Source of the DNA: Lumbricus rubellus
Taxonomy: Eukaryota; Annelida; Clitellata; Crassiclitellata; Lumbricidae
Assembly: GCA_945859605.1 (NCBI GenBank)
Contig: OX243814.1
Span: 37,074,524 to 37,138,523, forward strand
Reading direction: 5' to 3'
Length of the DNA: 64,000 nucleotides
The translations under genes and the position numbers were made by a program. Of this stretch, positions 33,549 to 43,060 are shown in pieces. Below the pieces are notes generated by a model, which searched no databases, had not been told where the DNA came from, and saw only the letters and a list, made by a program, of their open reading frames with translations. Positions within the stretch are counted from its first letter, which is position 1. Each line of letters opens with the position of its first letter.

Positions 33549-33845
33549 TTATTCTTCCGTGAAACGGCAGATCGTTAAGTCATCGCCTAAAGTAGTAACT
33601 ACTTCATCTCTTTCGCTGTTGTAGTGCACAAGGCGGGGAACAATCGCCTTGCTTTCATCCGGCTGCGAATAAGCAAAATCAAGGAGATTAAATTCAGAAT
33701 CAAGAAGTTGGATTGTGGTGTCAACGGAATCGGCCAGCAACATACGTCCATACTTATCAATCTGACGGAGTGTGCAGAATATGAAAAATGACGTGTGATG
33801 CTGGCGTAGAATATTGCCATCCATGTCGATCTCCGTTAAGTATGT

Positions 33846-34636
33846 TCACCATCTACCGCTAGGCGTAAATGAAACCACGACAAGGTTTCCATTTGACTTT
33901 GTAAGTATGCCGTATGAAATATCTTCGGACAACCAGATATCACGCTGGAAGGAACCATTCGCATCATACATGCTTACTGCCATACGTGGTCGAAACGTTG
34001 AAAGGATTAAGCCACCATTGGCAGTTACTGACAGATTAGGTTTTGGCATTTCCAGAAGACTTATGAGTGGTGAAATATTAAACTGGCCTTGGTCGTCTTT
34101 CGAAATGCGTAAGACATTGTGAAAAGTCTCTTTGCTTGGCACATAAATGGAGTTTGACACGCTGCAAGCTGCTATGGAATACGCCGATATTCCTGGTAGC
34201 GGGATGATGTCTTTCACCTTTGTCATGTTGTCGCGGTCGTGGATGTGAATGACCCTCTCGTCATCTTCTGCGTCATCTTCTGCGTCATCTTCTGCGTCAT
34301 CTTCTGCGTCATCTTCTGCGTCATCTTCTGCGTCATCTTCTGCGTCATCTTCTGCGTCATCTTCTGCGTCATCTTCTGCGTCATCTTCTGCGTCATCTTC
34401 TGCGTCATCTTCTGCGTCATCTTCTGCGTCATCTTCTGCGTCATCTTCTGCGTCATCTTCTGCGTCATCTTCTGCGTCATCTTCTGCGTCATCTTCTGCG
34501 TCATCTTCTACGTCATCTTCTGCGTCATCTTTTGGAAGGCAGAGAAGAAATATCTCATCTTTTGTTGTAGTTATGCTGGTGACGTATGACTGAAGCGGAA
34601 ACTGATGCAGTATTTCCAAGCGAATCTTCTTCTCAG
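33846..34636 (-). CDS. Gene C exon 4 up to the TGA
   Basis: Acceptor TTTTCTGCAG at 34637. It begins with EKKIRLEILHQFPLQSYVT, parallel to gene B, then LCLPKDDAEDD repeats, then propeller-like strands VIHIHDRDNMTKVK, NLSVTANGGLILS, SMYDANGSFQRDI and NGNLVVVSF. The acidic insertion replaces a short loop in gene B. Confidence 0.7.
34254..34535. repeat. 12-bp coding minisatellite (TCTGCGTCATCT)n
   Basis: About 23 nearly identical 12-bp units. Being a multiple of three it keeps frame and encodes (EDDA)n in gene C. All six frames stay open through it, giving spurious frames (MTQK, VIFC, SSAS). Confidence 0.95.
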
Positions 34637-35309
34637 CTGCAGAAAACAAAAGTTTTACTCTGCTGTACAAATCGTAGAAACGACATGTTCTCAAAAGAAG
34701 AAACAGACATAGAAATGCAAGAAGCTGTATGTGAAAAAAATTAGAGAATGGACTGTCTATAAGCACCACATTTGAAGTATGAAGTAAGTTTAGAATGCAC
34801 AGTAAAATTGATGCTACTTAGAATGAAGTTGAAACACGAGACAGTGTTTAATCTAGGCATAGGCCCATACAAACATAATAGCAAAATTATGATGGCTATT
34901 AGTTGCTGTCTGCATTTTTGCATTAGCCTATACGAACTATTTTAGTGTAGGCCTATAATATACCGAGATATTTACTAGTATATGCTATAACTCCAATGAG
35001 TCTATTTACTCTTATTATAATTATGTGATACCATGCCACTAACATAAATTATTATAGGCCTAATGAGCATACTTTACTTTTAACAACCTAATTATACTCC
35101 AGTTATTCATTCAATAGACGTCTGGACGCTCTATTAATGGCCTGGCTAAACGCCATGCTATTACGCCGAAATATCGAAAACTACATGTATTATAGCCCAC
35201 ATTCATCCGAGCTTAAGAAGTATTCACTGACCGCAATTGCAATTTTAAACCTTTTATAAAGCAGAACTAGGCATGAAACCAGGCAACTTTGTGTATTTTT
35301 TTAACTGAC

Positions 35310-35517
35310 CAGTACGATCTAGGATCCTGTGGAGTTCATTTCGAAAGAAGTTGCTCGTAAGGATGTCGCTCCATTGTGGAGAGACCGCACTAAGGCGGTT
35401 CATCACAAGATCAGCTTTTTCTTTCCACACACCTTTCGCCATCTTCATCTCCATCACTTCCATAGCTACGGCTTTAACGAGTATACACTCAATTAATTCG
35501 ATCGGCAGACTCTGCAG
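35310..35517 (-). CDS. Gene C exon 3, F-box-like
   Basis: 208 nt with acceptor ACTTGTAG and donor GTCAGT. It starts with an LPIELIE helix and contains VWKEKADLVMNRLSAVSPQW and FFRNELHRILDRT, highly similar to gene B. Confidence 0.7.
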
Positions 35518-36599
35518 CTACAAGTAAAAGTTAAATTGGGTCACACTTTTTGCCAGCTGCCACACCCTATAATAATGATTCGTTCGGATACATTAAACGT
35601 GTCGGTGGATCTAGAGCTGAAAATAATGGTCGAAGTAGAACCAGACCTTTTTTAACGTGCAGTTGTACACAAAATGTGCAGTTCTAAATGGATTTGTGCA
35701 GTTGTAAACGCACTACTGTACAGTAAAACTAGCAGAAAGGTGATTATCCTCCGATTGAAAGTAATTTACCATGGAGTGTTGGAAAGGAAAGGAGTTGTGC
35801 AGTTCAAAAATTACTTTAAAACAGCCCTGAGTAGGACTAGGCCTACTTGACGAGTGCGAGAAACAATAAGAAAATAACTAGGTTGCTTCGAAGTTAGGCC
35901 TACTGTCACACGATCACTAAGACTAATGTGGTGTGAAAATTGAACTCATCTTTAGATAGACCTATGACGCAGATTTTCTTTGAAGAAACGGTGTCTTAGT
36001 GTAAAATCCTACTCATTTCAAAAGCTTATGAAGCATTTGATAAGAGAGAAAAACATTTAAAATATATGCAAGCTTAATTGCACACCAATCAAGCAATTCA
36101 CAAAGTTTAGATCCAGAGAAGATTTGTGGCTTTAATTTTAATGCATCGTAGCTTACCAAAGAGTCACTTGTTGTCCATAGTTTCACACGTTTAGCGTTGT
36201 CATTTCCTTGGAACACTGCTGCAAGAGATATAAAATAATACGTTATCGCTCCTATTATGCTGTCGGTCATAAAATTCTACACCACAATTTTGGTAGGTCT
36301 ATGTATTATTTAATTATTAGGCAGCTATTAGGCGCTCCGTAAATGTCGTTGCAGTTTAGGCTACTGACTCACTGGTAATTGAAATGCGTGTTATTGAGTC
36401 ATTAGTCAAGATTTAGTCAAGATCTATCCTTTATGTTTTAAATAGTATTAGGCCTATGTCTGGTTTGGACTATTATAAGTAGGCCTAAGTCTATGATAAT
36501 CATTATTCGCTTACTAGACTGTACTACTTAGGAGACACTACCTGTGGTACTTCGCCTAGTGCCCAGGTATCACTCCCCCATGTTTTTGCCGATAGGCTT

Positions 36600-36700
36600 A
36601 AGACTACCCTATTTGACCGAAGTTGGGTCGGGAGCCCTTCTGAGAAGATAGTCTTGAAGGGGCGCTATATAAGTGCATCTAGTGAATAAATAGATAAATA
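36600..36700 (+). repeat. LINE/SINE 3' tail (GCGCTATATAAG)
   Basis: GTTGGGTCGGGAGCCCTTCTG then GGGGCGCTATATAAGTGCAT, followed by (AAAT)-rich sequence, in intron 1 of gene C. A close copy lies at 55735-55815. Confidence 0.6.
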
Positions 36701-37068
36701 TTAGCTTACGATCTGTGCCTTTGTTTGTTTTGACATCATCACTGGATCCAGGTGAAGGTCGTTTCTTAGAATCAGTGACGTCTCCCATGATAACCACAAT
36801 CAACACCAAATTGCATGAAACAAATAATATCGATTGACGACAAAATAATGCTGAAGGCAAGTTAAACCGACTGCGACTGAAGTTCAGTGGAATACCACAG
36901 ATTATAATTATAGACTTTTCAAATTTAATCAAAGAAACAATCGAAGCATCGGCAGAGTCAACACATGCAATGACGTATTAAAACTGTATATATGGTGTGA
37001 CGTCACGAAATGATTTGCTGTGACGTCTCACATATCATTTCAGATTCAATAGTAGGCCTAGGCCTACT

Positions 37069-37335
37069 CAGGGGCGGATCCAGGGGAAGGGCCAATCCGG
37101 CCATGCCCCCATTTAGAAATGCCATGTATCGTGGCCCCCCCCCCATTTGGTTTCAGCGGCTGCTGAAATGGTATGATTTATTCGAAAATTTGTCCGGATG
37201 ACTGAAAAAAAGGTCATCAACTTTTATGGCGGATGAAATGGTATGATTTTCCCGAAATTTTTTGGGCGGATGAAATGGTATGATTTTTCTGAAAATTTGG
37301 CCCTCCCCCGTCCGAAATTTCTGTATCCGCCCTTG
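37069..37335. mobile_element. hAT-like MITE, TSD GGCCTACT
   Basis: 267 bp with ends CAGGGGCGGAT and ATCCGCCCTTG, flanked by perfect 8-bp GGCCTACT (37061-37068, 37336-37343). It contains the GACTGAAAAAAAGGTCATC motif of the family and tandem GATGAAATGGTATGATTT. It lies about 280 bp upstream of the gene C start codon. Confidence 0.9.
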
Positions 37336-37737
37336 GGCCTACTCTTGTTACTAATTGCAAATGAAGCGTTCATTTATATAGCGCCTCTTAAAGAAGCACA
37401 CAGGAGACACTGGCGACACAACAAAAAGCCAACCGTCGAACAGAATGGCCATAAACTGCCAGTCTACACAACATAAAAATTAACAATCTGATTAAAATCA
37501 TAATTGCATAAAGTAACTTATAGATGCAATAGCCTATCGTACAGTAGAACCCGGGACTAATAACGAAGTTAGAACGACTCGGGACAGCACTTTAAAACTT
37601 TCAATAATTAATAATTATCTTTGTCACTCTTAGCCTACTCATCTTTCATCAATTTCAAGTGAGACTGAAATTAATAATTTTGCATTAGACATTTTAAGAA
37701 GTGGCAATAAACATCGTCTCAGGAGTCAGAGGCATTC

Positions 37738-37743
37738 GGGGCA
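37738..37743. other. Polinton target-site duplication GGGGCA (left)
   Basis: The same six bases follow the right end at 53137-53142. Six-base duplications are the Polinton/Maverick signature. Confidence 0.95.
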
Positions 37744-37905
37744 AGTAGAACAGAATGTAGCAAGCTCGGACATTCGACCAGTATAGCCTTGACTTTCGTC
37801 CAATCTGACCAGTATAGCCTTGACTTTCGTCCATTTGACCAATACCAGCCTAAAAAACTGAGTGCCCGCGCAGTTTGACCAATATAGCCTTACTTTTTCA
37901 AATTC
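37744..37905 (+). repeat. Left terminal inverted repeat of Polinton
   Basis: 162 bp, beginning AGTAGAACAG. It contains four copies of GACCARTAYAGCCT-like words at about 37776, 37807, 37837 and 37877 (two of them within a 30-31 bp direct repeat). These are plausible binding sites for integrase or terminal protein (inference). Confidence 0.95.
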
Positions 37906-37909
37906 GGCG

Positions 37910-37988
37910 TCTGTCGTAAAAAAGTAAAAAAAGTAAAAAAGTAAAAAAAGTAAAAAAGTTAAAAAAAAATTTCTCTGGCGTATATAAA
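37910..37988 (+). promoter_or_regulatory. A-rich (GTAAAAAA)n leader with TATATAAA
   Basis: Just inside the left repeat lies a run of GTAAAAAA-type units, then TATATAAA (37981-37988) abutting the ATG of the first polymerase frame. It could be promoter or replication-start sequence. The right-end gene has the mirrored ATATAAAATG. Confidence 0.5.
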
Positions 37989-39140
37989 ATGACTGAAAAA
38001 ATGGAATATACGGCTCGACCTAAAGACAGGAGATCCCAATATAAAATGGACTACTCATCGTATAATCTGAAAGAATTACGACAAATTCCTAAACAGAGAG
38101 GACAAAGAGGATACTCGAGTTTGCGAAAAGCGGAACTCATAGCGTTCATATCGCAGGGAGATCGACTAGGCGCTCGGGCTCAGGTCAACAAAGCACAAGC
38201 GCATACTCCCGCCACTGTGCGAGAATTGCGAGAAATTGCAAAAAAGAGAGGTGTGCGAGGATACTCGAGATTAGCAAAAGCGGAACTTACGGCATTCTTG
38301 ACTACTACTTGGAAATTTTTGCATCCGGGGAAAAATAAAATAGTTTTTTCGGATTGGCTGACTAGCGAGATTAGTCGGCTACCTCCGCAAATAAAACCGC
38401 CCATTCATAGGTTCAAACTTCGAGAGACTGCGACGGCGATCAAAGGGTTTACAAAAAGATACACGATCGATGGCAACAGCAGGATCGATGTTGCAACTTT
38501 TCTCAAGGCTGTAAGACCGCAGGTAGTTAGGCTGCTAGCGAAAAATCGGGGGGTAAAAGTTCAACTCGATCTCATGTGCGAAATGGAGAAAGTAGATATG
38601 AAAACCGGTGAAGTAGTAACGGCTGAGCCTAATTTCAAATCAAAGAGTGATATTATTTTAGAAGCAACCGATGTGAGAGAAATATATACCAACGCAGCGG
38701 ATAAAATTAAGGAGAGCATGGCAAGTTTTCAGATGCGGGGGAGTAATTGGAGATTCAAAACCGTTTTGAAGTTGGATATCGATACAGTGGTATATAAACC
38801 ATTGAAAGGTAGTTCCTACATTCCACTTCCAGATTATTTAGCGAATAAAAAGGCTATTATTAATATGAAGAACAAAGATGAGGAATGCTTCAAGTGGTGT
38901 GTAGCGAGAGCTGTAAACCCCGTTGAAGAACACCCGGAGAGAATTACGAAGGAATTAATAAGACAGTCTGAGGAACTCAATTGGTCTGGTATTGAATTCC
39001 CTGTAGCAGCGGATGCTAATGTGCTGAGTAAGTTTGAGCGAAATAATAATATTAGTGTTAATGTTTTTGGTTACGAGAAAGATGTGAATGTAGGCTATTC
39101 CCACTATATATATCAAAGCATGAGAATGATAGGTGTGTAG
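37989..39140 (+). CDS. polB: Polinton DNA polymerase B, N-terminal frame with SAP-like repeats
   Basis: 383 codons. Residues about 24-55 and 75-107 are two similar SAP/Rho_N-like modules (YNLKELRQIPKQRGQRGYSS and VRELREIAKKRGVRGYSRL), probably DNA-binding. The rest matches the N-terminal region typical of Polinton PolB, including KNKDEECFKWCVARAVNP. The frame stops at 39138, but the -1 frame is open from before 39083 and continues seamlessly into the exonuclease-polymerase frame. This is therefore the N-terminal third of one polymerase, not a separate gene. The start is set by AAAATG after TATATAAA. The enzyme would replicate the element by protein priming from its ends. Confidence 0.85.
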   Translation: MTEKMEYTARPKDRRSQYKMDYSSYNLKELRQIPKQRGQRGYSSLRKAELIAFISQGDRLGARAQVNKAQAHTPATVRELREIAKKRGVRGYSRLAKAELTAFLTTTWKFLHPGKNKIVFSDWLTSEISRLPPQIKPPIHRFKLRETATAIKGFTKRYTIDGNSRIDVATFLKAVRPQVVRLLAKNRGVKVQLDLMCEMEKVDMKTGEVVTAEPNFKSKSDIILEATDVREIYTNAADKIKESMASFQMRGSNWRFKTVLKLDIDTVVYKPLKGSSYIPLPDYLANKKAIINMKNKDEECFKWCVARAVNPVEEHPERITKELIRQSEELNWSGIEFPVAADANVLSKFERNNNISVNVFGYEKDVNVGYSHYIYQSMRMIGV

Positions 39141-41866
39141 ATCTATTACTCATTTCTGATGGAGAAAAGAAGCATTATTGTTGGATCAGGAATTTCAATA
39201 GACTGATGGCGGTGAAAACAGAAAATACTACTACATCAATGTACTATTGCAAAAGATGCTTGATAGGGTTCAGTAGAAAAGAATCGCTTCACAAACATAC
39301 TGAGTACTGTTCGCAGCAGGACGCCCAACGAATAGAACTTCCAGAACCTGGGACTATGCTAAGTTTTACACATTACTATAGAAAGATGCGTGTACCGTTT
39401 TTGTATTTTGCCGACTTTGAATCGTTCATCAAACCTATCGGTACATGTCAGCCCGTTCCTAGCACGTCTTACACCAACAAGTATCAAAAACATACGCCCA
39501 GCTCGTTTTGTTATCATTTGAAATGCTTCGACGATGATGTTTATTCCCAAGAGCCGGTGCGTTTTACAGCTGAAAACGAAGACGATGATGTTGCTCAGTT
39601 ATTCATAGACTCTATCGAAGAAAATGTAAAACGAATATACAACGAGTTCAAATTCCCCAAGAAGATGATATTCGGCAAGAAAGAGCAGGGGCTCTTCGAC
39701 TCGGCTACTGTTTGCCATATATGCGAACGAGAATTTATAGGCGAAGAAAAACCGGTTCGAGATCACTGTCATTTGACTGGAAAATTTAGAGGTGCCGCTC
39801 ACAACCTTTGTAATCTGAAATACAAAGTCCCCAAGTTCTTCCCCGTCGTATTTCACAATTTGACCGGTTATGACAGCCATTTATTTATCAAGAAATTACG
39901 AGGTGAACACGGCGAGAAAATCAAATGCATTCCCTGCAACGAAGAAAAGTATATCTCATTCAGCAGAGAGGTCGTCGTCGATAAGTTTGTAGATGCAGAT
40001 GGAAAAGAGAGAGAAGTCAAGCGCGAATTACGTTTCATCGATAGTCTTAGATTCATGCCCCAGAGTCTCGACGTGTTATCGAAAAATCTTCAGAAAGATC
40101 AGTGCAGGAATTTAGGGAAATTTTTTGAAGGTGAGAAGCTGGATCTTTTACTCAGAAAAGGCGTTTACCCATATGATTACGTCGACGGTGTTGAAAGATT
40201 AAACGAAACCGAATTACCATCGAAGCATGCCTTCTATTCAAAACTAACCGATTCGGGTATCAGCGAAAAAGATTACGCGCACGCGAAAACGGTATGGGAC
40301 AAATTTGAATGCAAAACATTACGTCAATATCATGACTTGTACAATTTATCGGATGTTCTATTATTAGCGGATGTGTTCGAAAACTTCAGAGACGTCTGTA
40401 TGAAGCACTACAACCTAGATCCTGCGTGGTACTACACTAGCCCAGGACTTGCATGGGATGCGGCGTTGAAGACGACTGGTGTAGAGTTGGAGTTGTTGAG
40501 TGACTACGATATGTTACTGATGATCAAGCAGGGAATACGGGGAGGTGTCAGCACGATTTCCCACCGATACGCGAAGGCGAACAACGAGTACATGGGAGAA
40601 GCTTTCAATCCCACCCAACATTCAGTATTCATTCCATACTTGGACGCGAACAACTTGTACGGATGGGCGATGAGCAAACCGTTACCAACTCACGGGTTCG
40701 AATGGATGAACGATGGCGAATTGAGTGATTGGAGAAACATTACCGAACGAGATGGAGTGGGATGTGTGTTAGAAGTCGACTTAGAATATCCGAAGGAATT
40801 GCACGACCTGCATAATGATTATCCTCTAGCTCCAGAGAGTGTAAAACCCGCGGGATCGAATGTAGCGAAACTCATTCCAAACTTGAACGACAAAAAGAAG
40901 TACGTCGTTCATTACGGAAATTTAAAATTGTACGAACGTCTCGGATTGAAAATCGTAAAAATACATCGAGGAATAAAATTTGAAGAAAGTGCCTGGCTGA
41001 AAAAGTATATCGATCTGAATACAAACCTGAGAACGAAAGCTACGAACGATTTTGAGAAAGACTTTTTCAAACTGATGAACAATAGCGTTTTCGGTAAAAC
41101 AATGGAAGCTATCGAGAATCGAGTTGACATACGATTGGTGAGTGATGAGAAGGAAGCTATCAAGCTAGCCGCGAAAACTAATTACGACAGACGAACGATT
41201 TTTGATGAAAACCTCATCGCCGTTCACATGAAAAAGACCAAGTTGTTTTACAACAAGCCGATATATCTAGGGATGTGTATATTAGATGTCAGTAAGACGC
41301 TCATGTATGATTTTCATTATAATTACATCAAGGCCAAGTACGGAGATAGGGCCAAGCTATTATTCACCGATACTGATTCTTTGGCGTATGAAATTAAAAC
41401 GGAAGACTTCTACAAAGATATTTCCCCCGACGTCCAAAGTATGTTCGATACTTCAGACTATCCGAGCGATCACCCGTCGGGTATAGAATCCGGCGTTAAT
41501 AAAAAAGTGGTTGGTATGTTCAAAGACGAGGCCGCGGGAAAACAGATTGAAGAATTTGTCGGGCTGCGATCCAAGTTGTACTCTTACAAAATGGCGGGTG
41601 AAGACTACAAGAAATGTAAAGGTGTGAAAAAGAACGTCGTCAAGAAATCAATCACTCACGCAGATTACAAAGACTGCGTGTTTACGAAAAGACAACAGTC
41701 GAGAGCGATGAACGCCATTCGATCCTATCGTCATGAAATTTACACCGAAGAAGTAAATAAAATAGCTCTGTCCGCCGACGACGACAAAAGAGTAATAATG
41801 GACGACGGGATCCACACCCTAGCCTATGGGCACTACACGCTGAAAACTAAACAAAATAAAGAATAA
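39092..41866 (+). CDS. polB: Polinton protein-primed DNA polymerase B, exonuclease and polymerase
   Basis: First ATG at 39206 (886 codons from there), but coding similarity begins upstream in the same frame at about 39092. Counted from that ATG: C2H2-like finger (C15, C18, H31, C35); ExoI FADFES (70-72); endonuclease-VII-like insert with C170/C173, DHCHL 186-190 and C202; ExoII NLTGYDSH (218-225); ExoIII region around YNLSDVLLL (379-387); motif A YLDANNLYG (478-486); motif B KLMNNSVFGKT (622-632); motif C TDTDS (721-725). All catalytic acidic residues are kept. The break from the preceding frame lies between about 39084 and 39100, without an obvious slippery heptamer, so mutation or assembly indel is likelier than programmed shift. 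Confidence 0.93.
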   Translation, partial: RLFPLYISKHENDRCVDLLLISDGEKKHYCWIRNFNRLMAVKTENTTTSMYYCKRCLIGFSRKESLHKHTEYCSQQDAQRIELPEPGTMLSFTHYYRKMRVPFLYFADFESFIKPIGTCQPVPSTSYTNKYQKHTPSSFCYHLKCFDDDVYSQEPVRFTAENEDDDVAQLFIDSIEENVKRIYNEFKFPKKMIFGKKEQGLFDSATVCHICEREFIGEEKPVRDHCHLTGKFRGAAHNLCNLKYKVPKFFPVVFHNLTGYDSHLFIKKLRGEHGEKIKCIPCNEEKYISFSREVVVDKFVDADGKEREVKRELRFIDSLRFMPQSLDVLSKNLQKDQCRNLGKFFEGEKLDLLLRKGVYPYDYVDGVERLNETELPSKHAFYSKLTDSGISEKDYAHAKTVWDKFECKTLRQYHDLYNLSDVLLLADVFENFRDVCMKHYNLDPAWYYTSPGLAWDAALKTTGVELELLSDYDMLLMIKQGIRGGVSTISHRYAKANNEYMGEAFNPTQHSVFIPYLDANNLYGWAMSKPLPTHGFEWMNDGELSDWRNITERDGVGCVLEVDLEYPKELHDLHNDYPLAPESVKPAGSNVAKLIPNLNDKKKYVVHYGNLKLYERLGLKIVKIHRGIKFEESAWLKKYIDLNTNLRTKATNDFEKDFFKLMNNSVFGKTMEAIENRVDIRLVSDEKEAIKLAAKTNYDRRTIFDENLIAVHMKKTKLFYNKPIYLGMCILDVSKTLMYDFHYNYIKAKYGDRAKLLFTDTDSLAYEIKTEDFYKDISPDVQSMFDTSDYPSDHPSGIESGVNKKVVGMFKDEAAGKQIEEFVGLRSKLYSYKMAGEDYKKCKGVKKNVVKKSITHADYKDCVFTKRQQSRAMNAIRSYRHEIYTEEVNKIALSADDDKRVIMDDGIHTLAYGHYTLKTKQNKE

Positions 41867-41882
41867 TTTACACTAATATAAA

Positions 41883-42614
41883 ATGGATGCGGCAAAAAAA
41901 GTGTGTTCTAAATGCAAAATAGAAAAAAGCTTGGACGAATTTCACAAAGATAACTCACAGAAGAGCGGGTATTACCCCAGCTGTAAAATTTGTAAAAATG
42001 CCAAAGTGAAAGAGCTTGCGCACAAATACGCAAGACAGGAAATTAGGGAGACAAAAGACACAAAAGTTTGCAGCCGGTGTAAAGTAAATCAGAACATATC
42101 GGAATACGTCAACAATCGATTTCAAAAAGATGGAAAGGCGAATGAATGCAAAAATTGCAGACATAAATATTATCTAGCCAACGCAGAAGCTCGAAATAAA
42201 TATCAAAAAGCGTATATTACAACCCGAAGGCAGAATGACCCGGAGTTTAAATTACTAACAAATATGCGCTGTAGGCTTGGCGACGCACTAAGAGGCAAAT
42301 CGAAATCACAAACGACACGACAACTTGTTGGCATTGACTTTGAAATATTCACCAAATGGATTCAGTTTCAATTTGATGAAGAAATGACCATGGAAAATTA
42401 CGGATCCTATTGGCACATCGACCATGTTCTACCCCTATCTTCGTTCAACTTACTCGATGAAGAAGAACTCCATAGAGCCATGAATTGGGTGAATTTACGC
42501 CCTTTGCTACCGCTGAAAAATTTGCAAAAAGCGAGCAAAATACATCGTTGGTCATATATTATGCAGGAAGTAAAATCTCATTACTTTTTGAAACATTTAG
42601 AAAATGAGTTTTGA
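41883..42614 (+). CDS. HNH endonuclease with two zinc ribbons
   Basis: 243 codons starting AAAATG, 16 nt after polB. Two CxxC pairs each form a putative zinc ribbon (C8/C11 with C34/C37; C63/C66 with C89/C92). The HNH core WHIDHVLP (His178, Asp180, His181) is followed by NWVNLRPL (Asn201-Leu208). This family cuts DNA and is common in large DNA viruses and phages, often as a selfish or recombination nuclease; its role in this element is unknown. The stop overlaps the next gene's start by 11 nt. Confidence 0.85.
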   Translation: MDAAKKVCSKCKIEKSLDEFHKDNSQKSGYYPSCKICKNAKVKELAHKYARQEIRETKDTKVCSRCKVNQNISEYVNNRFQKDGKANECKNCRHKYYLANAEARNKYQKAYITTRRQNDPEFKLLTNMRCRLGDALRGKSKSQTTRQLVGIDFEIFTKWIQFQFDEEMTMENYGSYWHIDHVLPLSSFNLLDEEELHRAMNWVNLRPLLPLKNLQKASKIHRWSYIMQEVKSHYFLKHLENEF

Positions 42615-43038
42615 GACAAACAAAAACATAAATGTTGAAGGCATAGTTCTACCAAATACCCCTCTGTCAAACATACAGCTGATCGATGCCGCGAAAAAGC
42701 TCAATATCCCTAATTTCCGGGGAGTATTTCTCAGAGACGAGCTGCCGAAGAAACCTAGCCGGACTGAATGCGGGATATTGAATCTAGACGATTCTAATGG
42801 AACCGGCTCGCACTGGGTTGCTTTTTTGAAGAACGGCAAGGATAAAATATATTTCGACAGCTATGGCCTGCCCCCTCCTACAGAACTGCTAGAGTATTTA
42901 CAGAGTCCCGTGTACTACAATAGCGAACGCGTACAGCCCGACAACGAAGTGTTTTGCGGTCATCTATGCCTGCACGTCCTGAAAAAAACATGCAAAGATG
43001 GGGTGAGTTTTCAAGAAGTTATAAACAGCCTGCATTGA
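42604..43038 (+). CDS. pro: Adenovirus-type cysteine protease (capsid maturation)
   Basis: 144 codons. Catalytic His70 in GSHWVAF, Asp85 in YFDSYG and Cys118 in CGHLCL, with Gln111 upstream for the oxyanion hole: the adenain/Ulp1-like C48/C5 arrangement. Such proteases process virion precursor proteins during maturation. The length is short but normal for Polintons. It overlaps the HNH gene by 11 nt. Confidence 0.93.
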   Translation: MSFETNKNINVEGIVLPNTPLSNIQLIDAAKKLNIPNFRGVFLRDELPKKPSRTECGILNLDDSNGTGSHWVAFLKNGKDKIYFDSYGLPPPTELLEYLQSPVYYNSERVQPDNEVFCGHLCLHVLKKTCKDGVSFQEVINSLH

Positions 43039-43060
43039 AAATTATATTCAGATGTAAAAA

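Larger units (their letters stand above)
33549..36788 (-). pseudogene. Gene C: F-box/beta-propeller-like protein with in-frame TGA
   Basis: Four exons, minus strand: exon 1 36710-36788 (MGDVTDSKKRPSPGSSDDVK); exon 2 36157-36218 (FQGNDNAKRVKLWTTSDSL); exon 3 35310-35517, F-box-like; exon 4 34636 down to 33549. Phases 1/0/1 match genes A and B. Exon 4 contains a poly-acidic insertion coded by a 12-bp minisatellite (34254-34535), then an in-frame TGA at 33846-33848. The same frame resumes with propeller sequence (DKYGRMLLADSVDTTIQLLD) to the family C terminus. The copy is therefore a recent pseudogene, an allele with a nonsense change, or makes a protein truncated by about a quarter. Function unknown; SCF adaptor is inferred from the F-box. 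Confidence 0.7.

Noticed and set aside
33846..33848. TGA in gene C as a selenocysteine codon
   Set aside because: No SECIS-like hairpin was noticed and the paralogue has no Cys at this place; a nonsense change is simpler.
34254..34535. CRISPR-like array
   Set aside because: Units are contiguous with no spacers and lie in an animal coding exon.
34223..34593. MTQK, VIFC and SSAS repeat proteins
   Set aside because: Other-frame readings of the 12-bp minisatellite; only the (EDDA)n frame fits the gene C exon.
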